From assembly GCA_007692665.1 (NCBI GenBank), contig REBP01000117.1:1-64000 (forward strand): a DNA stretch of 64,000 nt, in the 5' to 3' direction. Positions 35,004 to 43,102 of the stretch are shown in pieces. The translations under genes and the position numbers were made by a program. The stretch's first letter is position 1; every line of letters starts with the position of its first letter. The stretch is from Gemmatimonadales bacterium (GTDB lineage: Bacteria; Gemmatimonadota; Gemmatimonadetes; Longimicrobiales; Gaopeijiaceae). A model generated the notes under the pieces. That model saw only the letters and a program-made list of their open reading frames with translations. It did not search any database and had not been told where the DNA came from.

Positions 35004-37117
35004 GCACACCCGGTGGCGGTACCCCGTCTTCTCGGGGCAGCGTGCTGACCTTTCTCGACCGCTTTCCGGGCAAGGGCGAGGTCCTGGTGGTGGTGGGCGT
35101 CGTGTTCGTGGTGGGACTCCTGGTCCTTCCCCTCCCCTCGTTCCTCCTGGACCTCCTGCTCGCCCTCAGCATCGCCTTCTCCCTCCTCGTGCTCCTCACG
35201 GCGCTGAACGCGGAGCGGGCACTGGACTTCTCGGCCTTTCCGTCGCTCCTCCTCCTGCTGACCCTGTACCGCCTGGCGCTGAACGTGAGCTCCACCCGGC
35301 TGATCCTGGGGGAGGGCGATGCCGGGCGCGTCATCGAGGCCTTCGGGGAGTTCGTCATCGGCGGGAACTACGTTGTTGGCGTGGTCATCTTCCTGATCCT
35401 GGTGGGGATCAACTTCATCGTCATCACGAAGGGGTCGGGGCGCGTGGCCGAGGTGGCGGCCCGCTTCACCCTGGACGCCATGCCCGGCCGCCAGATGAGC
35501 ATCGACGGCGACCTGAGCGCCGGTCTCATCGACGAGGACGAGGCCCGCCGCCGCCGGGACGAGATCTCCCGGGAGGCGGACTTCTACGGCGCCATGGACG
35601 GGGCGGCCAAGTTCGTCCGGGGCGATGCCATTGCCGGCATCCTCATCACGGGAATCAACATCGTGGGGGGGATCTTCATCGGGGTGGTCCAGCGCGGGAT
35701 GCCCATGTCCCGGGCCATGTCCGAATACGTGATCCTCACCGTGGGCGACGGCCTCGTGACCCAGATCCCGGCGCTGGTGGTCGCCACCGCCGCCGGGATC
35801 ATGGTGACCTCGTCCTCCGGTGGAGAGCGGGTGGGCGCGGCGCTGGTGTCCCAGCTCGGCAGCCGCGCCAAGCCCCTCTGGATTGCCGCCGCCTTCCTCG
35901 CCTCGCTGGCGCTCATCCCCGGCCTTCCCGCCATCCCGTTCATTGCCCTGGCCATCATGGCGGGGATCGCCGCCCACTACGCCCCCGGGGCTCCCGGGCA
36001 GCTGGCCCTGGCGGGGGGCGGTGTGCTGGAGGGAGGCGCAGCGGAGACCGCGGCGCCCGCGGAGCGCACGCCGGTGCAGGAACTGCTCCAGATCGACCCC
36101 GTGGAACTGGAGATCGGGTACGCCCTGATCCCCCTGGTGGACCAGGAGCAGGGTGGCGACCTCCTGGAGCGGATCCGGCTCCTCCGCAGGCAGGCTGCAA
36201 TGGAACTGGGTGTCCTCGTCCCCCCCATTCGCATCCGGGACGACGTGCGGCTCGATGCGCCGGAGTACGTGATCCGCATTCGCGGCACCGAGGTGGCCCG
36301 GGGCTCGCTGCGTCCTCGACGCCTGCTGGCGCTGGACACCGGCCAGGTCCTGGGGGAGGTCGACGGCGAGGAAATCGTGGACCCCTCCTTCGGCCTCCCG
36401 GGCCGCTGGATTCACGAAGGGGACCGCGTCGACGCAGAGGCCGCCGGCTGGACCGTGGTGGAAGCCGGCACCGTCCTCTCGACTCACCTCATGGAGGTTC
36501 TCAAGGGGCACGCCGCCGAGCTCCTCGGGCGCCAGGATGTTCAGGAACTGGTGGATACCCTCAAAGAGAGCTACCCGGCGCTGGTGGACGAGGTGGTCCC
36601 GGCCCGGGTCAGCGTGGGCACCCTTCACCGGGTCCTGCAGCGCCTGCTCCGGGAGCAGGTCCCCATCCGGGACATGGTCACGATTCTCGAGACCCTTGCC
36701 GACGTGAGCGACCGTTCCAAGGACCCGGAAGTGCTGACGGAGCAGGTTCGCCGCGCCCTGGGTCCCGTCATTGCCGACACCCACGCCGACCCCGATGGCA
36801 CGATCCGGGGCATCACCATCGGCCCTCGGCTGGAAGTCGCCCTCACCCGTCTGTTCTCGCCGCGACCCGGCGAAGGCAACGACGTGGTGGAGCCTGGCGC
36901 CATGACCCGGGCGCTGACCCGGCTGGACCAGCTGGCCCGGGAGCACGCCCGCGAGGGCCGGTCCCGCCCCCTCATCACCTCTCCGACCATGCGGGTGGGG
37001 ATCCGCCGCCTCCTGGAGCCGGTTCTCCCCGGCATCCCCGTCCTTTCCCTGGGAGAACTCCCTCCGCAGGTGAACCTTGAAACCGTTGCAACCTGGGACC
37101 TGACCGATGACCGTTGA
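35000..37117 (+). CDS. flhA: FlhA, major export gate component
   Basis: 705 residues, normal length. Eight membrane helices in the first half, with the FHIPEP-type loop RQMSIDGDLSAGLIDEDEARRRRDEISREADFYGAMDGAAKFVRGDAIAGI intact. The cytoplasmic half has PVELEIGYALIPLVD and VPIRDMVTILETLADVS. FlhA forms the nonameric ring that docks chaperone-substrate complexes. Overlaps flhB (ATGA) and flhF by 11 bp. Confidence 0.96.
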   Translation: MSTPGGGTPSSRGSVLTFLDRFPGKGEVLVVVGVVFVVGLLVLPLPSFLLDLLLALSIAFSLLVLLTALNAERALDFSAFPSLLLLLTLYRLALNVSSTRLILGEGDAGRVIEAFGEFVIGGNYVVGVVIFLILVGINFIVITKGSGRVAEVAARFTLDAMPGRQMSIDGDLSAGLIDEDEARRRRDEISREADFYGAMDGAAKFVRGDAIAGILITGINIVGGIFIGVVQRGMPMSRAMSEYVILTVGDGLVTQIPALVVATAAGIMVTSSSGGERVGAALVSQLGSRAKPLWIAAAFLASLALIPGLPAIPFIALAIMAGIAAHYAPGAPGQLALAGGGVLEGGAAETAAPAERTPVQELLQIDPVELEIGYALIPLVDQEQGGDLLERIRLLRRQAAMELGVLVPPIRIRDDVRLDAPEYVIRIRGTEVARGSLRPRRLLALDTGQVLGEVDGEEIVDPSFGLPGRWIHEGDRVDAEAAGWTVVEAGTVLSTHLMEVLKGHAAELLGRQDVQELVDTLKESYPALVDEVVPARVSVGTLHRVLQRLLREQVPIRDMVTILETLADVSDRSKDPEVLTEQVRRALGPVIADTHADPDGTIRGITIGPRLEVALTRLFSPRPGEGNDVVEPGAMTRALTRLDQLAREHAREGRSRPLITSPTMRVGIRRLLEPVLPGIPVLSLGELPPQVNLETVATWDLTDDR

Positions 37118-37961
37118 GCGCTTTGCCGGCCCCGATCTCCCTTCCGTGATGCTGAAGGTGCACCGGGCCATGGGCCCCGATGCCATGGTCCTCCGGAGTG
37201 GCCCCTCCGAATCCGGCGGGGTCGAGGTCCTGGTGGCCGATCCCGACGAAGTGGAGGCGCTTCGACGTCAGATCGAGGCCGAGCCGGCGGTCCTGGAGCT
37301 CCGGGAACTCCACCGCGCCCGACCGCCCATCGTGGCCTTCGTCGGCGCTGCCGGGTCCGGAAAGACCACGGTCATGATGAAGCTGGCGGTGCATCGCCGG
37401 GCCTACGGGGGGCGGAAGGTGGGGATCCTTTCGCTGGACACGTGGAGCGTCGGCGGCGTGGAGGAGATCCGCATGTATGCCGAGGTCGCGGGATTCCCCC
37501 TGGAGGTGGTCCACCACCCCGACGAGGTCGAGGGGGCCATCCGCCGCCTGGGAGCGTGCGAGGTCATTCTCGTGGACACCCCCGGACGCCTGGAAGGGGA
37601 CGGGGCCGGGCTGCCGGAGTGGATCGCGACCCTCCAGGCCGTGGACCCGGACGAGGTCCACTGGGTCTGCCCGGTGGGGCTCCGACCCGCCGTGGTTCGG
37701 GACATCCACCGGAAGGTGGAGCCCTGCCGTCCGACCCATGTCCTTCTTTCCCGCCTGGACGAGGCATCCCGGGACGGCGGATCCCTGGAAGTGGCCCGGG
37801 CTGCCTGCCTGCCCGCACGGTGGGTGAGCGAGGGCGCCGAGGTCCCCGGCCCCATCAGGCCGGCCCTTCCGGGGCTCATGGCATCGCTGAACCTCCCGTC
37901 CCACGCCGACGCCGGAACGTGGGACGCCGGGGCAGGCAGGACGCTCCGGAACGCAGGATGA
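37107..37961 (+). CDS. flhF: FlhF, SRP-type GTPase (short, altered G motifs)
   Basis: 284 residues, clearly shorter than most FlhF (about 360-450). A compact B-domain (MTVERFAGPDLPSVMLKVHRAMGPDAMVL, GGVEVLVAD) joins directly to the NG GTPase. G1 is intact (GAAGSGKTT, 80-88). The G2 loop is DTWSVGGVEEIRMYAE where DTYRxGAVEQL is usual, G3 is DTPGR rather than DTAGR, and G4 is SRLDE where TKLDE is expected. FlhF normally selects the pole and number of flagella. The changed G4 suggests weaker or altered GTP specificity (inference). Overlaps flhG by 4 bp. Confidence 0.87.
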   Translation: MTVERFAGPDLPSVMLKVHRAMGPDAMVLRSGPSESGGVEVLVADPDEVEALRRQIEAEPAVLELRELHRARPPIVAFVGAAGSGKTTVMMKLAVHRRAYGGRKVGILSLDTWSVGGVEEIRMYAEVAGFPLEVVHHPDEVEGAIRRLGACEVILVDTPGRLEGDGAGLPEWIATLQAVDPDEVHWVCPVGLRPAVVRDIHRKVEPCRPTHVLLSRLDEASRDGGSLEVARAACLPARWVSEGAEVPGPIRPALPGLMASLNLPSHADAGTWDAGAGRTLRNAG

Positions 37962-38908
37962 GCGGCTCGCTGGAGGGGCTCAGGAGCTGGGTGCGGGGAA
38001 GCGGAGACGCCCCCGCCCTCAGGTCGCGGGCCGGGGTCACGCTGCTCGCCGGCGGCAAGGGCGGGGTGGGGACCTCCACCCTCGCGGCCCTCCTGGGGGC
38101 CCGAATCGCCCACCGCGGCTCCCGGACGCTCCTGGTGGAGCTGGCTCCCGGAGGGCTCCACCTGCTCCTGGGGATCGGAGGCGAAGTGGCGGGGCTCTCC
38201 GAGCTGGCCACGCCCGGCGTTTCGGCGGAATCCCTGGTCCGCCCCGTGGCCGAGCGTCTGGATCTCCTCCCGGCGGGCCCCCCGGCGGTGGACGGGCTGG
38301 GGACCGCTCACCTCTCCCTCCTGCTCCGAAAGGTGGTGGAGCTCTTCGCAAACTACGACCGGGTGGTCGTGGATGCCGGCTCCAGGGCCGACCTGGTGAT
38401 TCCTGCCGGGCTGGCGGGGGCGGCGGAGCTCTGGGTGGTTACCCAGCAGGACCGGGTCGCCGCAGCCGGGGCCTACGCGCTGCTCAAGGTCGCCAGCCAC
38501 CGCCTCCCGGGACTTCCGGTTCGCCTGCTGGTCAACCGCGCGACTCCCGGGGAGGCCCGCAGCGTGGCGGGCTCGGTGGCAGATGCAGCGGCCACCTTCC
38601 TGGGCCTGGAGGTCGGACCGGAGCTGGCGGTACCCGTCGACGGGAGCCTTCCCGGTCACACGCTGGCGGGGCACTCCCTGGCGGAGCGCGCCTCGAGCCC
38701 CGTGGCTCGGACCCTTGCCGACGCGGTGCTGCCTCTTCCCGACGTCCTCGGCCGCGGGACCCCCGGGGAGGCCGCCGGATCCCGCCCGGAAGGATCGCCC
38801 TACCGGGACCCGGATGCCTCGTCCGGGCTGGTCGGCACCGGGGGCCTCCGCCCGGTGTCCACAACGCCCCGCCCGGCGCTTCGCATCCATCATAAAGCGC
38901 TTTCCTGA
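37958..38908 (+). CDS. flhG: FlhG/FleN, MinD-like ATPase with altered P-loop
   Basis: 316 residues from ATG 37958. The deviant Walker A reads GGKGGVGTST: the signature Lys (34) remains, but the usual GK(T/S) lysine is Thr39, as seen in CpaE/TadZ-type proteins. The next strand is LLVELAPGGLHLLLGI where FlhG normally has a DxDxG motif. VVVDAGSRADL supplies a Walker B-like Asp. The tail of about 60 residues is Pro/Ser-rich. FlhG limits flagellar number by acting on FlhF and, in some bacteria, on the master regulator. Last gene of the second operon. Confidence 0.82.
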   Translation: MSGSLEGLRSWVRGSGDAPALRSRAGVTLLAGGKGGVGTSTLAALLGARIAHRGSRTLLVELAPGGLHLLLGIGGEVAGLSELATPGVSAESLVRPVAERLDLLPAGPPAVDGLGTAHLSLLLRKVVELFANYDRVVVDAGSRADLVIPAGLAGAAELWVVTQQDRVAAAGAYALLKVASHRLPGLPVRLLVNRATPGEARSVAGSVADAAATFLGLEVGPELAVPVDGSLPGHTLAGHSLAERASSPVARTLADAVLPLPDVLGRGTPGEAAGSRPEGSPYRDPDASSGLVGTGGLRPVSTTPRPALRIHHKALS

Positions 38909-38945
38909 AACATTTTACGTGCTGCACCCCCAGGCCTCGCCGGGG

Positions 38946-38961
38946 TGGTACGGCTCCTGCT
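38946..38961 (+). promoter_or_regulatory. Sigma54 (-24/-12) promoter of the fliA-csrA operon
   Basis: TGGTACGGCTCCTGCT matches TGG(C/T)AC(A/G)-N4-TTGC(A/T) with a single mismatch and the exact 10-base GG-GC spacing. It lies 18 bp ahead of the fliA ATG, between the flhG stop and fliA. Confidence 0.8.
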
Positions 38962-38979
38962 AGACGGAAGAGTCAGACG

Positions 38980-39837
38980 ATGGCACACCATGGACTGGAG
39001 AGCGACCGGATGGAGCAGATGGCAAGGATTCAGAGGGAGGGGACCGGCGAACTGCTGGCCCGATCCGAACGGGACCGACTCCTGCTGGAGCACCTTCCGC
39101 TGGTCCACCACGTGGCCCGGCAGATGCTTCGTCGGCGGAATCTCGACCTGGAACTGGACGATCTGGTGAGTGCCGGGACACTGGGTCTCATGGAGGCGCT
39201 GGAAAAGTTCGACGCCTCCCGGGGTCTGGCGGTGAGTACCTTTGCAACCCCGCGCATCCAGGGTGCCATCCTGGACGAGCTTCGCCGCCGGGACCCTCTC
39301 GGTCGGACCTCGCGGCGCCGTGTGCGGGAGATCGCCGAGGCTCGGGAGTCCCTCGCACAGGAGCTGGGCCGCGCCCCCGAGGACCGGGACGTGGCCCGGC
39401 GACTGGGGGTCCCGGCGGAGCAGATCGCCACCTGGGAGCGCGATGCCCTGGGCGCCGAAACCGTGCCGCTGGACCGTCCCGTGGTCGGGTCCGCCTCCAC
39501 GGCGGGAGCCCGGGGTGGGAGCGGAGGCGGCAGGGCGCTGGCCAGTGAGTCGGTCGCCGATGACTCGATTCTCCCGGCCGAACTCCTGCTGGAGCGCCGG
39601 GAGCAGGCCCGGATCCTCGGGGAGGAGCTCTCCAGCCTCCCGGAGCGGGAACGGCTGGTCCTCACACTCTACTATTTCGAGGAGCTCAAGCTCCACGAGA
39701 TCGCCACGGTCCTGGGGGTCACGGAATCCCGGATCTCCCAGATTCGCACCAAGGCGACCCGGACGCTTCGCGACCGGATGCAGCCCCGCCTGGGCCTGGG
39801 GCCGGAGCTGGGACGGAAGCCGGAGGTGGCAGGATGA
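38980..39837 (+). CDS. fliA: FliA, sigma28
   Basis: 285 residues. Region 2 is clear (HLPLVHHVARQMLRRR, LDDLVSAGTLGLMEALEKFD, STFATPRIQGAILDELRRRD). Region 3 has ELGRAPEDRDVARRLG, and region 4 has ERERLVLTLYYFEELKLHEIATVLGVTESRISQIRTKA. A Gly/Ala-rich linker of about 30 residues between regions 3 and 4 lengthens it slightly. It directs late flagellar promoters, six of which are visible here, and is held by FlgM. Start ATG 38980; ATG 39010 is an alternative. Its own expression appears sigma54-dependent. Confidence 0.95.
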   Translation: MAHHGLESDRMEQMARIQREGTGELLARSERDRLLLEHLPLVHHVARQMLRRRNLDLELDDLVSAGTLGLMEALEKFDASRGLAVSTFATPRIQGAILDELRRRDPLGRTSRRRVREIAEARESLAQELGRAPEDRDVARRLGVPAEQIATWERDALGAETVPLDRPVVGSASTAGARGGSGGGRALASESVADDSILPAELLLERREQARILGEELSSLPERERLVLTLYYFEELKLHEIATVLGVTESRISQIRTKATRTLRDRMQPRLGLGPELGRKPEVAG

Positions 39838-40139
39838 TGCCCTCGATGCTGCGGGAACTTGCGGGGGGTGAAGGTGCGATCCTCCTGGCCGCCGGCGCCG
39901 TGGTGGCCGCCGTCCTCATGGGTCTTGCCTGGAGCCTGGTTCGCCGGATTCTTCCCTCCTCGAAACCCCGGGAGGCCGAACCGGGCGAGGCCCCGGCCGG
40001 CGGATCCTTTGCCCACACCCTTTCCGCTTCCGCCTCGGATCTCCCCGACGGGGAACTCTGCCGGGTGGCTGGCATTCCCCGGAATCTTCTCCCCCTGCTC
40101 CGGGCCCGGCCCGCCCAGGGCACGGAGTCCACCGCATGA
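39834..40139 (+). CDS. Small single-span membrane protein between fliA and flgF, unknown function
   Basis: 101 residues. ATG 39834 overlaps the fliA stop. One strong membrane helix (GAILLAAGAVVAAVLMGLAWSL, about 14-35) is followed by a basic stop-transfer segment and a cytoplasmic tail ending in a helix, DLPDGELCRVAGIPRNLLPLLRARP. The tail helix resembles the C-terminus of small coupling proteins sometimes found with fliA, but I cannot name a family. The overlap on both sides (flgF starts at 40136) argues that it is a real gene. Confidence 0.65.
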   Translation: MMPSMLRELAGGEGAILLAAGAVVAAVLMGLAWSLVRRILPSSKPREAEPGEAPAGGSFAHTLSASASDLPDGELCRVAGIPRNLLPLLRARPAQGTESTA

Positions 40140-40840
40140 GCAACCCTCGCGTTCTCGCCTCAACGGCTGGGGCCCTCCGGGTCCTGGAACTGCGCCAGCA
40201 GGTCGCGGCGCACAACCTGGCCAACGTTTCCTCCCCCGGCTTCAAGGCCGACCGCGTCTTTGCGCGGGCGGATGTCGAGGGGGGGGCGCCGGTTGCAGAC
40301 CGAGGCCGGAACGAGGCGGACGGCCCTCTGGTGGTCACGAATCGACCCCTGGACCTGGCCCTCGAAGGCGACGGCTTCCTGGTGGTGACCACGCCGGAGG
40401 GGCAGCGCCTCACCCGTGGCGGGAGCCTGGGAATCGATCCCGACGGCGGCCTGGTGGACGCCTCCGGGCACCCGGTGATGGGGGTGGACGGCGAGAACAT
40501 CGTCCTCCCTCCGGGAGAACTGGTGGTGTCCCGGACCGGAGACCTCCAGGTGGAGGGGATCGCGGCCGGTCGCCTGCTGCTGGTGCGGGTGGAGGGCGCG
40601 GAGGGCCTCCTCATGGCCGGGGCCGGCGGTCTCCGCATTCCCCCGGAAGGTCTGGAACTCCAGGAGGCCCTGGGGATCCGCGTCCACCAGGGGGCTCTGG
40701 AGGACAGCAACGTGAACCCCGTGCTGGCCATGACCGACATGATCGAGATCCAGCGCTCCTATGCCTCCCTCCAGCGTTCCGTGCACGTGCTGGACGGGGT
40801 GATGGACCGCGTCGCCAACTCCCTGGGTCGCCTCACCTGA
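40136..40840 (+). CDS. flgF: FlgF, proximal rod protein
   Basis: 234 residues. N-terminal rod motif LELRQQVAAHNLANVSSPGFKADRV; middle RPLDLALEGDGFLVV; C-terminus GALEDSNVNPVLAMTDMIEIQRSYASLQRSVHVLDGVMDR. It precedes flgG as usual, and the smaller size points to FlgF rather than FlgG. Exported rod subunit between FlgC and FlgG. Confidence 0.92.
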   Translation: MSNPRVLASTAGALRVLELRQQVAAHNLANVSSPGFKADRVFARADVEGGAPVADRGRNEADGPLVVTNRPLDLALEGDGFLVVTTPEGQRLTRGGSLGIDPDGGLVDASGHPVMGVDGENIVLPPGELVVSRTGDLQVEGIAAGRLLLVRVEGAEGLLMAGAGGLRIPPEGLELQEALGIRVHQGALEDSNVNPVLAMTDMIEIQRSYASLQRSVHVLDGVMDRVANSLGRLT

Positions 40841-40879
40841 TTCGGCGCCACCTGACTCCCCCCAACCGGAAACCATACC

Positions 40880-41668
40880 ATGGATCCAGCCCTTCGCGCA
40901 GCCGCCACCGGAATGATGGCGCAGCAGACCCGGGTCGAGGTGATCTCCAACAACCTCGCCAACGTCAATACCACCGCCTTCAAGCGCTCCCGAGCGCAGT
41001 TCGAGGACCTCCTGTACCAGACGGTGCAGCACGCGCAGCCCGTGGGCGAGGAAGGCGCCGGGGTTCTCTCCGCCATCCAGGTGGGGCGGGGCACCCGGCT
41101 GTCGTCGGTGCAGCGCATCGGTGCCCAGGGGCCCCTTCAGCCCACGGGTCGATCGCTGGACCTGGCCATCGAGGGAGACGGTTTCCTCCAGGTGCGGACG
41201 CCGGCCGGTGACCTGGCCTATACCCGCGACGGAAACCTCACCATTTCGGATCGCGGAGTCCTCGTCAGCCAGAACGGGTATCCGGTGATGCCCGATGTCA
41301 CCATCCCCATCGATGCTTCCGAAATCATCATCACCCGGAACGGGGTGGTGGCGGCGACGGTGCCGGGGTCGGTGGAGGCCGTGGAACTGGGCCGCATCGA
41401 GCTGGTCCGATTCACGAATCCCGCCGGGCTGCGTGCACTGGGCGAAAACCTTCTGGCCGAGTCATCGGCCTCGGGGCATCCCATTTCGGGCTTCCCGCAG
41501 GAGGACGGCTTCGGACGGCTCATCCAGGGCTCGCTGGAAGGAAGCAACGTGGAGGTCGTCCAGGAGATGGTCGAGATGATCACCGCCCTGCGCGCCTACG
41601 AGATCAACTCCAAGGCCATCAAGACCGCCGAGCAGATGGGCGAGATGGCGAACAACCTGATTCGCTGA
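40880..41668 (+). CDS. flgG: FlgG, distal rod protein
   Basis: 262 residues, the standard length. MDPALRAAATGMMAQQTRVEVISNNLANVNTTAFKRSRAQFEDLLYQ and the C-terminal GSLEGSNVEVVQEMVEMITALRAYEINSKAIKTAEQMGEMANNL are textbook FlgG. It forms the rigid distal rod that crosses the P and L rings. Stop overlaps flgA by 1 bp. Confidence 0.96.
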   Translation: MDPALRAAATGMMAQQTRVEVISNNLANVNTTAFKRSRAQFEDLLYQTVQHAQPVGEEGAGVLSAIQVGRGTRLSSVQRIGAQGPLQPTGRSLDLAIEGDGFLQVRTPAGDLAYTRDGNLTISDRGVLVSQNGYPVMPDVTIPIDASEIIITRNGVVAATVPGSVEAVELGRIELVRFTNPAGLRALGENLLAESSASGHPISGFPQEDGFGRLIQGSLEGSNVEVVQEMVEMITALRAYEINSKAIKTAEQMGEMANNLIR

Positions 41669-42408
41669 TGCCCCTCCTTCTTCTTCTGGCTGTGGCCCTG
41701 GCCACCCCGCCGGCCGGCCCGGGCCCCGTTTCGCCGGACACGGCGGCAGGCGCCGACCCCCGCATCCCCGCCGCTGTGGTGGAAGGGGTTCGCGGGCAGA
41801 TCGCCGAGGCGTGGGGGGTGGACCCGGGGCAGGTGGTGCTCCGCTGGACCCCCTCGGGCCGGGGCCGGATGGCCGACCCGCCCCCGGAGGCCTTCCGGGT
41901 CCTGGGGACGGGGGCCGGCGGCCAGTGGGTGGTGGAACTCCGCTCGGGCGCGGGAATCCAGCGTGTCTCGCTCCGGGCCGGCGTGGAGGTACCCGTCTGG
42001 GTGGCGGCCCGGGAACTCACCCGGGATCACCTGCTTTCCGCCGACGACCTGGTCCGGGGAACCGGTCAGTTCTGGGGTCCGCCCCCTCCCACTGCGGGGC
42101 CACCGGATGCCGGGACCGGCGCACCTCCCGGCCTGGACGCCCCGCCCCATGTGGGGTGGAGGGTCCAGCGCCGGATCGAGTCCGGAGAGCCGGTGGGGCC
42201 TCCTGCCGTCACGCCCCCCAGCCTGTTCCAGGCCGGGGATGCCGTGGGGGTGTGGGTGCAGCGAGGACAGGTATCGGTGGAAATCGTCGGCGAGGCACGC
42301 AGTGCAGGGCTCCAGGGCAGGGAAGCGCGAGTGCGCCTTCCCTCCGGCCGGGTGGTAACGGGGACCGTTGTCTCCGCCACCCGCATCACCCTCAGGGAAG
42401 GATCGTGA
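41668..42408 (+). CDS. flgA: FlgA, P-ring assembly chaperone
   Basis: 246 residues with a short Sec signal (LLLLLAVALATPPAG). The C-terminal SAF domain is visible: VPVWVAARELTRDHLLSADDL, VGWRVQRRIESGEPVGPPAVTPPSLFQAGDAVGVWVQRGQVSVEIVGEA, GREARVRLPSGRVVTGTVVSATRI. FlgA helps FlgI polymerise in the periplasm and is not part of the final structure. It sits between flgG and flgH, a common order outside enterobacteria. Confidence 0.9.
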   Translation: MPLLLLLAVALATPPAGPGPVSPDTAAGADPRIPAAVVEGVRGQIAEAWGVDPGQVVLRWTPSGRGRMADPPPEAFRVLGTGAGGQWVVELRSGAGIQRVSLRAGVEVPVWVAARELTRDHLLSADDLVRGTGQFWGPPPPTAGPPDAGTGAPPGLDAPPHVGWRVQRRIESGEPVGPPAVTPPSLFQAGDAVGVWVQRGQVSVEIVGEARSAGLQGREARVRLPSGRVVTGTVVSATRITLREGS

Positions 42409-42409
42409 C

Positions 42410-43102
42410 ATGATGGAACGCAAGGCATCGGGCAACGGATCGGGGGCCTCCGGCACCGCGGTCCGCGCGGCAGCCTCCCTCGCCGTCTGCGGGGCGCTCC
42501 TGCTCCTGCCCGGACTTCTCCCGCCTGCCCTGGCGCCTCTCGGGGGCGCGGTGCTCCAGGGACAGCAGCCCGCAGCACAGTCCCCCCCCCCGACCCGGGA
42601 CGCGGCGGTTCGCACCTCCTGGACATCGGACCGCCACCACCTCGAGATCGGGGACATCATTTCGATCCGCGTGGACGAGGCGACGCTCGCCACGGCGAAC
42701 GTCGTGGATACCCGTTCGCTGAACCGGAGCCGGGATCTTGCTCTCCAGGGGGGTGCTGCGGGGCAGGGTGGCGCTGCGGGGGCCACCAGTCGCGCCGACC
42801 TCTCGGATCGGGTACGGGGAGAGTCCACGCGGCGGGAACGGTTCTCCACCGAGGTATCGGCCCGGGTGGTGGAGCATGGTCCGGCGGGCGTGGTGCGCGT
42901 GGAAGGGGAGAAGAGAGTCCGGATCGATGGGCACGAGCAGGTCATCGCCATATCCGGCTGGCTCCGAAGCGCCGACATCTCGGGTTTCAACACGGTGGAG
43001 TCCTGGCGGCTGGCGGATGCCGAGATCCGCTACAGGGCTGCGGGAGACATGCGCAGGGCGCGTGGGGTGTGGGGCCGGCTGCTGGGATGGTTCTGGCCAT
43101 GA
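42410..43102 (+). CDS. flgH: FlgH, L-ring protein without a standard lipobox
   Basis: 230 residues from ATG 42410 (ATGATG, 1 bp after flgA). The family core is present: HHLEIGDIISIRVDE, GESTRRERFSTEVSARVVE, GVVRVEGEKRVRIDGHEQVIAISGWLRSADIS and NTVESWRLADAEIRY. FlgH is usually an outer-membrane lipoprotein, but here the signal region AAASLAVCGALLLLPGLLPPALA has only LAVC inside its hydrophobic core, not a proper L-x-(G/A/S)-C box. Signal peptidase I cleavage near ALA looks more likely. Overlaps flgI (ATGA). Confidence 0.9.
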   Translation: MMERKASGNGSGASGTAVRAAASLAVCGALLLLPGLLPPALAPLGGAVLQGQQPAAQSPPPTRDAAVRTSWTSDRHHLEIGDIISIRVDEATLATANVVDTRSLNRSRDLALQGGAAGQGGAAGATSRADLSDRVRGESTRRERFSTEVSARVVEHGPAGVVRVEGEKRVRIDGHEQVIAISGWLRSADISGFNTVESWRLADAEIRYRAAGDMRRARGVWGRLLGWFWP

